The position numbers were made by a program, and so were the translations under genes. This document shows, piece after piece, positions 23,749 through 31,436 of a stretch of 46,973 nucleotides of DNA. Source of the stretch: JAGOVB01 sp964577365 (GTDB taxonomy: Bacteria > Patescibacteriota > Minisyncoccia > Phycocordibacterales > PALSA-1337). Under the pieces are notes generated by a model. That model searched no databases. It had not been told where the DNA came from and saw only the letters and a program-made list of their open reading frames with translations. Numbering within the stretch: the first letter of the stretch is position 1; each line of letters opens with the position of its first letter. The stretch is taken from assembly GCA_964577365.1 (NCBI GenBank), contig CAZNYP010000007.1, positions 1-46,973 on the forward strand. Reading direction: 5' to 3'.

Positions 23749-24917
23749 AAATTTTAGTCCTGACTGACGATTTTCCACCACATGTCCTCGGCGGTGCCGG
23801 GGTGATGGCACATCGCCTCTCAAAAGAATTTGTAAAACAAGGTCATGTTGTCCGGGTACTTTCAACAGTAAAAGACAGAAATCATGTCGGTATGCATACG
23901 ATTGACGGTATGCAGGTAGAATTTGTGCACTCGTACTACCACCCTCGATGGCGGTCATATATTTCGCTATTCAACCCTTTTCTATTCTTTAAAGTCAGAA
24001 AGACAATAAAAGAATATCAGCCAGATATCGTCCATGCCCATAATATTCATTACAATATTTCATATGCATCACTCCTCATCTCAAAAAATACATTTTTAAC
24101 CTGCCACGACATCATGCCATTTTATCCTGGTTCATTCACCGAGTTTATAAAGACAGGCACGTATACAGTAGACGAAAAAATGCTCAAAGAAAAATTTGGA
24201 AAACGGTACAATCCGTTTCACAATAGATTTGTCCGTTTTGTCTTGAATAAAATAAAAGTGATAGCGGTGAGTAACGAGCTCAAGACTGCACTCGAGTCAA
24301 ATGGAATCAAAGACGTTTCGGTGGTGCACAACGGTATCGATGTCAATGAATGGTCAGTGAGTAATACATATGGAACTGGTCGGATTTTGTTTCAGGGTAG
24401 ACTCTCTGGGGTAAAAGGTGCGGATGTACTCCTTCAGGCATTGCAAAGGGTCCCACAAGCGACACTCGTAGTCGCGGGAATAAAAGATTCGTATGCAGAA
24501 AAGATGCTGGAAAAATCTCGTTCTCTAGGTATAGAAAACCGCATTATATTTACGGGATGGCTTGGCGAAGAAGAGATGAAACAAGAGTACAAAAAAGCTG
24601 ATCTCATCGTCATCCCATCGCTTTGTTTTGACTCGTTTCCGAATGGAAATCTAGAGGGGTTTGCTTCAGGGAAACCAGTGGTGGCAACCATATATGGTGG
24701 TTCAAAAGAAATCGTCGTCGACGGAGTAAACGGATATATTGTCACTCCGACAGATATCGATATGCTGGCAGAAAAGATCGTATCACTCCTCGATCCAGTG
24801 CGGGCAAAAGCATTTGGATTTGCTGGACGGGACACGGTCTGCAAGGAGTTTACCTCCCTAAAAATGGCAACAGGATATCTTTCGCTGTTTGGTATGCGCG
24901 AGGGAAACGAGTCTTGA
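23745..24917 (+). CDS. Glycosyltransferase, GT4 family
   Basis: 390 residues: ILVLTDDFPPHVLGGAGVMA at the start, IVHAHNIHYNISYASLL, ILFQGRLSGVKGADVLLQAL and the donor region DSFPNGNLEGFASGKPVVAT with GGSKEIVVDGVNGYIV. It is the last gene of the plus-strand run. Its 3' end overlaps the convergent GT2 gene by 68 bases, so no terminator can lie between the two operons. Confidence 0.9.
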   Translation: MKILVLTDDFPPHVLGGAGVMAHRLSKEFVKQGHVVRVLSTVKDRNHVGMHTIDGMQVEFVHSYYHPRWRSYISLFNPFLFFKVRKTIKEYQPDIVHAHNIHYNISYASLLISKNTFLTCHDIMPFYPGSFTEFIKTGTYTVDEKMLKEKFGKRYNPFHNRFVRFVLNKIKVIAVSNELKTALESNGIKDVSVVHNGIDVNEWSVSNTYGTGRILFQGRLSGVKGADVLLQALQRVPQATLVVAGIKDSYAEKMLEKSRSLGIENRIIFTGWLGEEEMKQEYKKADLIVIPSLCFDSFPNGNLEGFASGKPVVATIYGGSKEIVVDGVNGYIVTPTDIDMLAEKIVSLLDPVRAKAFGFAGRDTVCKEFTSLKMATGYLSLFGMREGNES

Positions 24918-25327
24918 TCGGGCGCACGAGACGGTAGAATAGTTTTTCATCGATACCAAAATTCTGTCGTAGAGTGAAATCATCATACATATCGATCACT
25001 GTTTTTTCTGGATGCACGAGTGGGAATGGCATGGATTCGAGGACAATGGCCGCACCACNNNNNNNNNNNNNNNNNNNNNNNNNNNNNNNNNNNNNNNNNN
25101 NNNNNNNNNNNNNNNNNNNNNNNNNNNNNNNNNNNNNNNNNNNNNNNNNNNNNNNNNNGATCACCAAATGAATGGATGATCGACTCACTCTCATCTGTAG
25201 ATGCATCATCGACGATGATAAATTCAAACTCTTTTTCTGTCTGATTGAGGATACTCGAAACGGCCTCGCGGAGATAGCGAGCGCCGTTGTGCACCGACAT
25301 GATGACGCTTATCGTGTTTCGAGCCAT
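24850..25327 (-). CDS. Glycosyltransferase family 2, interrupted by an assembly gap
   Basis: The N-terminal part (minus strand from 25327) is a GT2 domain: ISVIMSVHNGARYLREAVSS and FEFIIVDDASTDES, the nucleotide-binding strand with its Asp pair. Then 100 Ns interrupt the gene. The C-terminal part (24850 to 25058), in another frame relative to the Ns, encodes LRQNFGIDEKLFYRLVRPI to a normal stop. About 56 and 68 residues are visible; GT2 proteins are usually 250-330, so the true gap is probably several hundred bases. The gene is likely intact in the organism. It overlaps the asparagine synthase gene by 19 bases. Confidence 0.75.
25059..25158. other. Run of 100 N (assembly gap)
   Basis: Exactly 100 unknown bases, the conventional placeholder for a scaffold gap of unknown length. 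It lies inside the GT2 gene. The join is supported by consistent gene content on the two sides, but not proved. Confidence 0.99.
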
Positions 25328-27069
25328 AGTGATAGGGTGAGAAGTATCCAGGTTTTATAATCTGAGTGCTGTATATCAGGCGAGATATATTGGTAGATTT
25401 TTTTGTTTTTGTCTCCGAGGTATTCGCGGACGAGTGCTTGTACCTCTGGTTTTTTAAGCCAGAGTGAGACGGGTGCACCGAAACCGAGCTTTCCGCGTTT
25501 TCGTATCTCTTCTGGCCATATGTCGGCAAAGGCTCTGCGGAGGAGGATCTTGTCCTCGTCCTTATTTACTTTGAGAGAAAAGGGGAGCGAAGCAGCGAAT
25601 TCAGCAAAAGGAACATCGAGAAATGGAGAACGCAGCTCGAGAGAATGTGCCATACTCGCTCGGTCGATTTTGACCAAAATATCACCTGGCATGTAGTCTT
25701 CGATATCATCGCGGAGGGCATCATCGACCGTGTCGAGCAACTTGAAATCGGGAGTATGAGAGAGGGTGTTTTCCTTAAAATACACATTGCTTGAACGATG
25801 TGCGGAGAGGGTGTCGGGGTAGTTTAGAGAGTAGTGCAGTCGTCTGCTCTCAGAGATAATGTCTACTTTATTTTTTAGATTGAGCCGCATCGCACCTTTT
25901 GCGAGTACCTTAAAGAGAAGTGACTTTGCATGAGAATCAAAAAGTTTTTTGTCTTTGATACCGATGAGGGATTTGTACCACCCATACCCACCGAGGAGTT
26001 CATCCCCACCGTCACCCGTGAGTGCCACTTTTACATGCTGTGCTGCAAGCTCAGATACTAGGTATGTGGAAATATTTGAACTATCAGCAAATGGCTCGTC
26101 ATACACTGTTGTCATTTTCATAATGAGATCAGCGATATTGTAGTGGTGATCGTGGAGCTCATAGTGTTCGGTCTGGAATGCGTCTGATGCCATCTTTGCA
26201 AAGCCCAGCTCGTTTTTTGTACCCTCAAAGCCAAATGAAAATGTTTTTATTTTTTTAGTGAACTGACTCGCGAGACCTACTATGGTGGTCGAGTCGAGTC
26301 CGCCACTTAGAAATGCACCAACCGGTACATCTGCAACGAGTTGTTTTTCGACTGCATGTGTGAGGAGACGTTTGAATTCTGGGAGGGCATCCTCAAGGCT
26401 GATGTCATTGCGTATCTCTGGGAGGTGCCAGTATTTTTTTATTTCAGTTTGACCATCTTTATATACGAGTGAGTGTGCTGGAGGTAGGGTGTGTATGTTT
26501 TTGTATATTGTTTTGTATGGATGTACGTATAGTTTTCGTAAATAGTGCGAGACAGAGTCAGGATCGATCTCTGGTTCGATGAGTCCTGATGCAAGAATGG
26601 CTTTTATCTCTGATGAGAAAATAAATTCACCATTTTTCCCAAATGCGTAGTAAAAAGGTTTTTCTCCAAATCGGTCACGTGCAGCAAAGAGGGTCTGCTT
26701 TTTTTCGTCCCATAGAGCAAAAGCAAACATACCAGGCAGGTGCGGGGTGAGATCAGTGCCGTATTTTTCGTATAGAGCCAGGATGACCTCGGTGTCTGAT
26801 GTCGTTCGAAATGGGTAGTCTAGACCCTTTTTTATCTCTTTATAACCATAGATCTCTCCATTAAAAGTGAGGCACGTGTCTCTACTAGACATAGGCTGTG
26901 CACCGGTTGAGAGATCGACGATCGAGAGGCGACAGTGTCCGAGGACGCAATGGGAGAAATTCTCAAAACCCTGTGCGTCTGGGCCACGATAGGCAATAGA
27001 CTGTGCCATAGTACGAGCAATCCGTTCTTTTTCTGGATTTGTAGTGACGATGCCTAGTATGCCACACAT
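25309..27069 (-). CDS. asnB: Asparagine synthase, glutamine-hydrolysing
   Basis: Makes asparagine, or amidates a related carboxylate, using glutamine and ATP. The N-terminal nucleophile is Cys2 (MCGILGIV), with RGPDAQG and NGEIYGY of the glutaminase domain. The synthase domain has the PP-loop FLSGGLDSTT and ALTGDGGDELLGGYG. At 586 residues it is full length. Such paralogues are frequent in polysaccharide loci, where they may amidate uronic acids, so it need not serve asparagine synthesis. It lies between an FkbM methyltransferase and GT2 in the minus-strand glycan operon. Confidence 0.94.
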   Translation of the reverse strand: MCGILGIVTTNPEKERIARTMAQSIAYRGPDAQGFENFSHCVLGHCRLSIVDLSTGAQPMSSRDTCLTFNGEIYGYKEIKKGLDYPFRTTSDTEVILALYEKYGTDLTPHLPGMFAFALWDEKKQTLFAARDRFGEKPFYYAFGKNGEFIFSSEIKAILASGLIEPEIDPDSVSHYLRKLYVHPYKTIYKNIHTLPPAHSLVYKDGQTEIKKYWHLPEIRNDISLEDALPEFKRLLTHAVEKQLVADVPVGAFLSGGLDSTTIVGLASQFTKKIKTFSFGFEGTKNELGFAKMASDAFQTEHYELHDHHYNIADLIMKMTTVYDEPFADSSNISTYLVSELAAQHVKVALTGDGGDELLGGYGWYKSLIGIKDKKLFDSHAKSLLFKVLAKGAMRLNLKNKVDIISESRRLHYSLNYPDTLSAHRSSNVYFKENTLSHTPDFKLLDTVDDALRDDIEDYMPGDILVKIDRASMAHSLELRSPFLDVPFAEFAASLPFSLKVNKDEDKILLRRAFADIWPEEIRKRGKLGFGAPVSLWLKKPEVQALVREYLGDKNKKIYQYISPDIQHSDYKTWILLTLSLWLETR

Positions 27070-27074
27070 ATTAT

Positions 27075-27725
27075 TTATCTGTTATAGATAAAGATAGCAT
27101 TTGATGGCGTTTCGGCAAATGGGGTATAGCCGCGGCTCAAAATGAGTTGGGTGAGTTTGCTCTCGCCTTTTTCGACGACAATGATGCTCGGTTTTATATT
27201 CCAATTGTACGTACTTAAAATATCAAAATCATATCCTTCTGCGTCGATGCAAAGAATGTCGAACTTTTCTGTCACAATTTCGTTCAGAGTCTTTACCTCC
27301 ACCTGGATCTCTCGTGGATGCTCGCCAGAGATCTTTTGCCAGTCTTGGGCCTGCTGTTTTGAAAAAGTATTTCGAGTACTGCGATGTTCAAACATATAAA
27401 ATGGCATCGTACCCGTGGTCGCACCCACTCCGATGGCCATGACGATATCACGAGGTCGTTTTTGTTTTATTGTTTTACTAATTGCAGGATTAGGTTCTAC
27501 GACAGTTCCGTGTGAGCCCTGTTCGTATAGGAGAAAGGTATTGTTTCCGAAAATAGGGTGATGACACCCGATATCGATATAGGTAGGGTTTAAAAGGCCC
27601 AGCTTTTTACACGCGGCAACGATGATGAGGTCCTCACCGTACTGCGCAAAACTGATCTTTGCACCGCGTGGAGCAAAGCGATTTTTTATAAACTGTAGGA
27701 TTTTGTATAGACTATTTTTTGGCAT
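27075..27725 (-). CDS. FkbM-like methyltransferase
   Basis: 216 residues: FAQYGEDLIIVAACKKLG, PTYIDIGCHHPIFGNNT (SAM loop), VVEPNPAISK and FDILCIDAEGYDFDIL place it in the FkbM/Methyltransf_21 group. The SAM loop (DIGCHHP) differs from the FkbM gene at 20844, so the two are not recent duplicates. It probably decorates a sugar of the exported glycan. It overlaps the next upstream methyltransferase gene by 14 bases. Confidence 0.82.
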   Translation of the reverse strand: MPKNSLYKILQFIKNRFAPRGAKISFAQYGEDLIIVAACKKLGLLNPTYIDIGCHHPIFGNNTFLLYEQGSHGTVVEPNPAISKTIKQKRPRDIVMAIGVGATTGTMPFYMFEHRSTRNTFSKQQAQDWQKISGEHPREIQVEVKTLNEIVTEKFDILCIDAEGYDFDILSTYNWNIKPSIIVVEKGESKLTQLILSRGYTPFAETPSNAIFIYNR

Positions 27726-28656
27726 GTAGACTCGCGCCTGCCCAGTTACTAGGTTCTATATCCTGTAGTCCTGCTTTTTTCATCCAGTGATATACCTGAT
27801 ACACGGTGTGGCCTGATTGATTTGAGGGAGTGATACTATCAAACGTGTTGAGCACCGCCCAGTCGATATCTTTTATATTCATAAATGGAGTGAACTCACT
27901 AAAAGGTCGCAGGAGTGTGCGGAGTCCAGGTACTTTGAGGATCGCTTTCCATGTATATACGGTAATGTATGAGTAGATGAGAGGTGGGTAGTGTTTGAAA
28001 ATAGGCCAGATTTTCTTAAAGAATTTTCTGTAAAGATTTACAATAAAGTTATCGTAGTACCCACCGACTCCGTATAGCGATAGTCCTATCCAGCCTCCCG
28101 ACTTTAGAGTGCGTACCATTTCTTTTAGACCTTTTTCAGGATTGACTGTGTGATGAAGTACGCCGATAGAAAAAGTCCCGTCGACAGAATTGTCTCTGAT
28201 AGGTTGCTCCAGTACGTCAGCCTGGATGATGAGTACGTTTTCGTCATCTTTGAAAAAATCTGCAGCGGCCTCGACTGCGTCACTCATATCGATACCGATA
28301 GCGATACCACCCTTGTCTCTGATCGTCTCTATGAATCTCCCAGGTCCACAACCAACATCAACAACTACTTGTCCATGCAGACTCTCAGGGGTATGGTTGA
28401 TCTGATTCCACATCTTGAGAGTGTAGGCTTCCATCTTTTTGCCTTTATTGTAGCTATCGAACTGGATCTGAGACCACTTGTTCCACTGGTATCCAAAGCT
28501 GTTTGTATAGTTTTTGTCGTCTTTGTAGCCTGCAAAGCGTGGTACACCACGGACGATAGGGTAACGGTTGCTCTTTGATACGAGAAAGTCGCCTTGTATA
28601 GACAATTCTTCCCCTGTTTTTGGGTCCATCAAGTATTTTAGGAAGTGAGGATTCAT
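27712..28656 (-). CDS. SAM-dependent methyltransferase, class I
   Basis: 314 residues. The N-terminus (MNPHFLKYLMDPKTGEELSI) resembles a Trm112-like module without its cysteines. The SAM domain has VVVDVGCGPGRFIETIRDKG, AIGIDMSDAVE, VDGTFSIGVLHHTVNPEKGL and LKSGGWIGLSLYG. The C-terminal helical part (YPPLIYSYITVYTWKAIL) is amphipathic to hydrophobic and may touch the membrane. Its partner substrate is unknown; the polysaccharide operon suggests sugar or lipid-carrier methylation. Confidence 0.85.
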   Translation of the reverse strand: MNPHFLKYLMDPKTGEELSIQGDFLVSKSNRYPIVRGVPRFAGYKDDKNYTNSFGYQWNKWSQIQFDSYNKGKKMEAYTLKMWNQINHTPESLHGQVVVDVGCGPGRFIETIRDKGGIAIGIDMSDAVEAAADFFKDDENVLIIQADVLEQPIRDNSVDGTFSIGVLHHTVNPEKGLKEMVRTLKSGGWIGLSLYGVGGYYDNFIVNLYRKFFKKIWPIFKHYPPLIYSYITVYTWKAILKVPGLRTLLRPFSEFTPFMNIKDIDWAVLNTFDSITPSNQSGHTVYQVYHWMKKAGLQDIEPSNWAGASLHAKK

Positions 28657-29340
28657 CTATTTATATGCGATACCAACGATGCCAGGCATTATATCATGCT
28701 CATGTATAGGACGACGCTTCCTCTTCTTTTCCGTATGTAGTGTAATTGCGATCACTGGCACGAGGAGACGCTTGAGGATTTTTCGCAAAAGTGAAGGCAT
28801 CGGACGATGCTCTACATATATACTGAGCATTTGGGCGAGGCTCGTATCGTATGAGCCTGTGGCAAATATTTCTACTTTTGAAAAGCCAGCTTTTTTGCAC
28901 CATTCTTCGATTTTAAATGGCGTGTGTCGGTAATAGTCGTACGGTGCACCGTGGATTTGGTATAAAAAAGGAGTCGAAAACAAGAGAACGCCACCAGGTG
29001 AGAGAACTCTGTAGCTTTCTGACAAAACTGTAAAAGGTTCAGAGCAGTGCTCGAGTACCTCACAAAGGAGTGCACCATCTACTGATTTTTCAGAAAGGGG
29101 GATAGTTTTTCCGTCCCAATACATATCAGCTTTTACTGAGTAGGTAAACTTTCCTTCTTCTAGATCGAGACCAATATAGTCAGTTACTTTTTTATTTTCC
29201 AGTATCGTATGTCTGTAACGCATATTGCCGCACCCGATATCGAGTACCTTTCCAGAAAAAAGATGCGCATGATCTTTTATAAAAGAAGCGATCAAATAGT
29301 CATTGATATACGAATTGATCGTTGCGGGCATTAGTCTCAT
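28657..29340 (-). CDS. SAM-dependent methyltransferase, class I
   Basis: 227 residues with GKVLDIGCGNMRYRHTIL, IGLDLEEGKF, VDGALLCEVLEHCSEPFTVL and LSPGGVLLFSTPFLYQIHGA, typical of Methyltransf_11 enzymes in O-antigen loci. It starts by ATGA overlap with the ABC ATPase gene upstream and ends one base before the next gene starts. In some Wzt-type systems a methyltransferase caps the chain end and sets its length; that role is possible here but is only an inference. Confidence 0.85.
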   Translation of the reverse strand: MRLMPATINSYINDYLIASFIKDHAHLFSGKVLDIGCGNMRYRHTILENKKVTDYIGLDLEEGKFTYSVKADMYWDGKTIPLSEKSVDGALLCEVLEHCSEPFTVLSESYRVLSPGGVLLFSTPFLYQIHGAPYDYYRHTPFKIEEWCKKAGFSKVEIFATGSYDTSLAQMLSIYVEHRPMPSLLRKILKRLLVPVIAITLHTEKKRKRRPIHEHDIMPGIVGIAYK

Positions 29341-30563
29341 GAGTAGTGGAGGATGCTCGCTATTTTTCCCATGTGTCCGTTGTGGTGGAATATCACCGAA
29401 CGAGGATTGTTGATATTTTTTATTTCAAAACCAATATGCTTTTTCTGTGCGAACATCTTTACATTGGGACTGTGAATCATGATATCCATCGAATGAAGTC
29501 CGGGACTAAAGAGGAAAGCGGGGATCTCGATGGTTTTTTTGTGAGTGCCTTTTGCATACGTAAAGAGGGAACCGGTGCTATCTGCTTCTGATGAGTAGAG
29601 GACGAGGTCTCTATCGCTCGAATAGAAAAGGACTGAGAGTGTTGCATTGTGAATATCGGTTGCACACTCGAATTCTACTTCGACATAGTTTTTGGTACTG
29701 ATGAGGAGCTCGGTGCGAGGCTGCTTGTCCTCGTTTAGGATATTTATCGCACGAATACTGACGTCAGCAGATTCTCTTTCGTAGGTGAGGGTGGCTTCTG
29801 ATTTTGTGTGATATGAAAGATACTTTTCGATGATGTCGTGAGTGTTTCCGATCGCAGCGACCTGCCCACCCTCGAGGAGGATCGATCGTTCACAGAGATT
29901 TTGGATAGCTGCTATATTATGACTCACAAAGAGGATAGTTCGCCCGTCTTTTTTGGTCACTTCCTCCATCTTGCCGAGACATTTCTTTTGAAACTCCACA
30001 TCACCCACCGCGAGCACCTCGTCCACGAGGAGGATGTCGGGCTCCATATGAGCTGCCACTGAGAAAGCGAGTCGGACATACATACCACTCGAATAGTATT
30101 TTACGGGAGTATCGAGGAATTTTTCGATCCCAGCAAACTCTACGATTGCATCAAAGTTTTTGACGATGTCACGCTTTTGCATACCGAGGATGGCACCATT
30201 AAGGAAAATGTTTTCACGACCAGTGAGTTCTGGGTGAAACCCAGTTCCGACTTCGAGGAGCGATCCTACTTTTCCATGGATCTTTATCTCACCGGTTGTC
30301 GGTGGGGTGATCTGTGAGAGGATCTTGAGGAGAGTAGACTTTCCCGCACCATTGTGACCGATGATACCGACGACCTCACCTCGATGTACGTCAAAGCTCA
30401 CATCACGAAGTGCCCAAAATTCTTCTTTAGTTTTTTTACTAAATACTGAAAAAGGATTTTTCAAAAAATGCGTGAGTACGTCACGGAGTGCGATATAACT
30501 ACCTTTCTCATGGCGAAGTTTATAGCTTTTCCCAATGTTTTTGACTTCAATAATAGGTTTCAT
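29337..30563 (-). CDS. Polysaccharide ABC exporter, ATPase subunit (Wzt-like)
   Basis: 408 residues. The nucleotide-binding domain has Walker A GHNGAGKST (69-77), the signature YSSGMYVRLAFSVA, Walker B ILLVDEVLAVGD and the switch FVSHN. The C-terminal region (about 265-408) is a beta-rich extension like the Wzt C-terminal domain, which in some O-antigen exporters binds the capped chain end. With the permease encoded just upstream (ATGA overlap) it should energise export of a lipid-linked glycan across the membrane. Confidence 0.93.
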   Translation of the reverse strand: MKPIIEVKNIGKSYKLRHEKGSYIALRDVLTHFLKNPFSVFSKKTKEEFWALRDVSFDVHRGEVVGIIGHNGAGKSTLLKILSQITPPTTGEIKIHGKVGSLLEVGTGFHPELTGRENIFLNGAILGMQKRDIVKNFDAIVEFAGIEKFLDTPVKYYSSGMYVRLAFSVAAHMEPDILLVDEVLAVGDVEFQKKCLGKMEEVTKKDGRTILFVSHNIAAIQNLCERSILLEGGQVAAIGNTHDIIEKYLSYHTKSEATLTYERESADVSIRAINILNEDKQPRTELLISTKNYVEVEFECATDIHNATLSVLFYSSDRDLVLYSSEADSTGSLFTYAKGTHKKTIEIPAFLFSPGLHSMDIMIHSPNVKMFAQKKHIGFEIKNINNPRSVIFHHNGHMGKIASILHYS

Positions 30564-31381
30564 ACAATATCAGCAAAATATCTCTCGACTTTTTTAAATA
30601 CATACGTACCGATCGTGAGGAGTACGAGACATGCAGCAAATGAAATACCGAGGAGTACCCAGTTGATCGGTTGTGTGCCGAGGAGTGCACCGCGAGCGTT
30701 TTGGATCACGCCCATCATCGGATTGAGCGCGAGGATCCACGAATATTTTCCAGCGATACTCGCAGGGTATATGACCGGGGTGACAAAGATGAGGAGCTGA
30801 ATGAAAAATGGCAGTGCATATCGTACGTCACGGTATTTTACATTGATTGCGGCGAGGAGGAGTCCTGCACCAGTTGCTGCCATAAAGGTAATGATGAGGA
30901 GTAGTGGGATGAGAAGTACACCCGATATGTGCGGAGTGTATCCGTAGTAGATCATGAGTCCAACGAGGATGATCGATGCGATCAAAAAATCGACGAATTT
31001 TGTGATGACTGATGAGATCGGTAAAATGAGTCGAGGGAAATATACTTTTGTGATGATCGACTGGTTGGTGATGAGCGAAGTACTCGTATCAGTGAGTGCA
31101 CCAGCAAAAAATTGCCAAAAGAGTAGTCCGACATAGACAAAGATAGGGTAGGGCACGTTGTCAGACGGGAGTTTTGCAAGCGTACCAAAGAATACAGTGA
31201 AAACCACCATCGTAATGAGCGGCTGGAATAGTGCCCACCCAGCACCAATAAATGTTTGTTTATAGCGAATCTTTATATCTCTCCATGTGAAGAAATAAAA
31301 CAATTCTCGGTAGGCCCACAATTCGTATATATCCCTAAAACTGACGATTTTCTTCGGTCTGATGACCGTAGTATGTGTCAT
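30560..31381 (-). CDS. Polysaccharide ABC exporter, permease subunit (Wzm/TagG-like)
   Basis: Six membrane segments preceded by the amphipathic segment typical of ABC-2 polysaccharide permeases (ELFYFFTWRDIKIRYKQTFIGAGWALFQPL is split across residues about 25-55). VGLLFWQFFAGALTDTS and NPMMGVIQNARGALLG are family hallmarks. The start is placed at 31381 (MTHTTVIRPKK), six bases after a minus-strand TATGAT; a further ATG at 31408 would lie upstream of that -10. This is the first gene of the minus-strand glycan operon. Confidence 0.92.
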   Translation of the reverse strand: MTHTTVIRPKKIVSFRDIYELWAYRELFYFFTWRDIKIRYKQTFIGAGWALFQPLITMVVFTVFFGTLAKLPSDNVPYPIFVYVGLLFWQFFAGALTDTSTSLITNQSIITKVYFPRLILPISSVITKFVDFLIASIILVGLMIYYGYTPHISGVLLIPLLLIITFMAATGAGLLLAAINVKYRDVRYALPFFIQLLIFVTPVIYPASIAGKYSWILALNPMMGVIQNARGALLGTQPINWVLLGISFAACLVLLTIGTYVFKKVERYFADIV

Positions 31382-31387
31382 ATAGGA

Positions 31388-31393
31388 ATCATA
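31388..31393 (-). promoter_or_regulatory. -10 of the exporter operon, leaderless
   Basis: TATGAT on the minus strand (31393-31388), 6 bases before the ATG at 31381. The same hexamer and nearly the same spacing occur at pyruvate kinase. Confidence 0.55.
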
Positions 31394-31421
31394 GCAAATT
31401 GCTCTCATTTAGGCTATTTGT

Positions 31422-31427
31422 TACTAT
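31422..31427 (+). promoter_or_regulatory. -10 of the O-antigen-ligase-like gene
   Basis: TACTAT (31422-31427), 9 bases before the ATG at 31437; leader of zero to three bases. Divergent from the exporter operon. Confidence 0.45.
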
Positions 31428-31436
31428 TACTCTATT

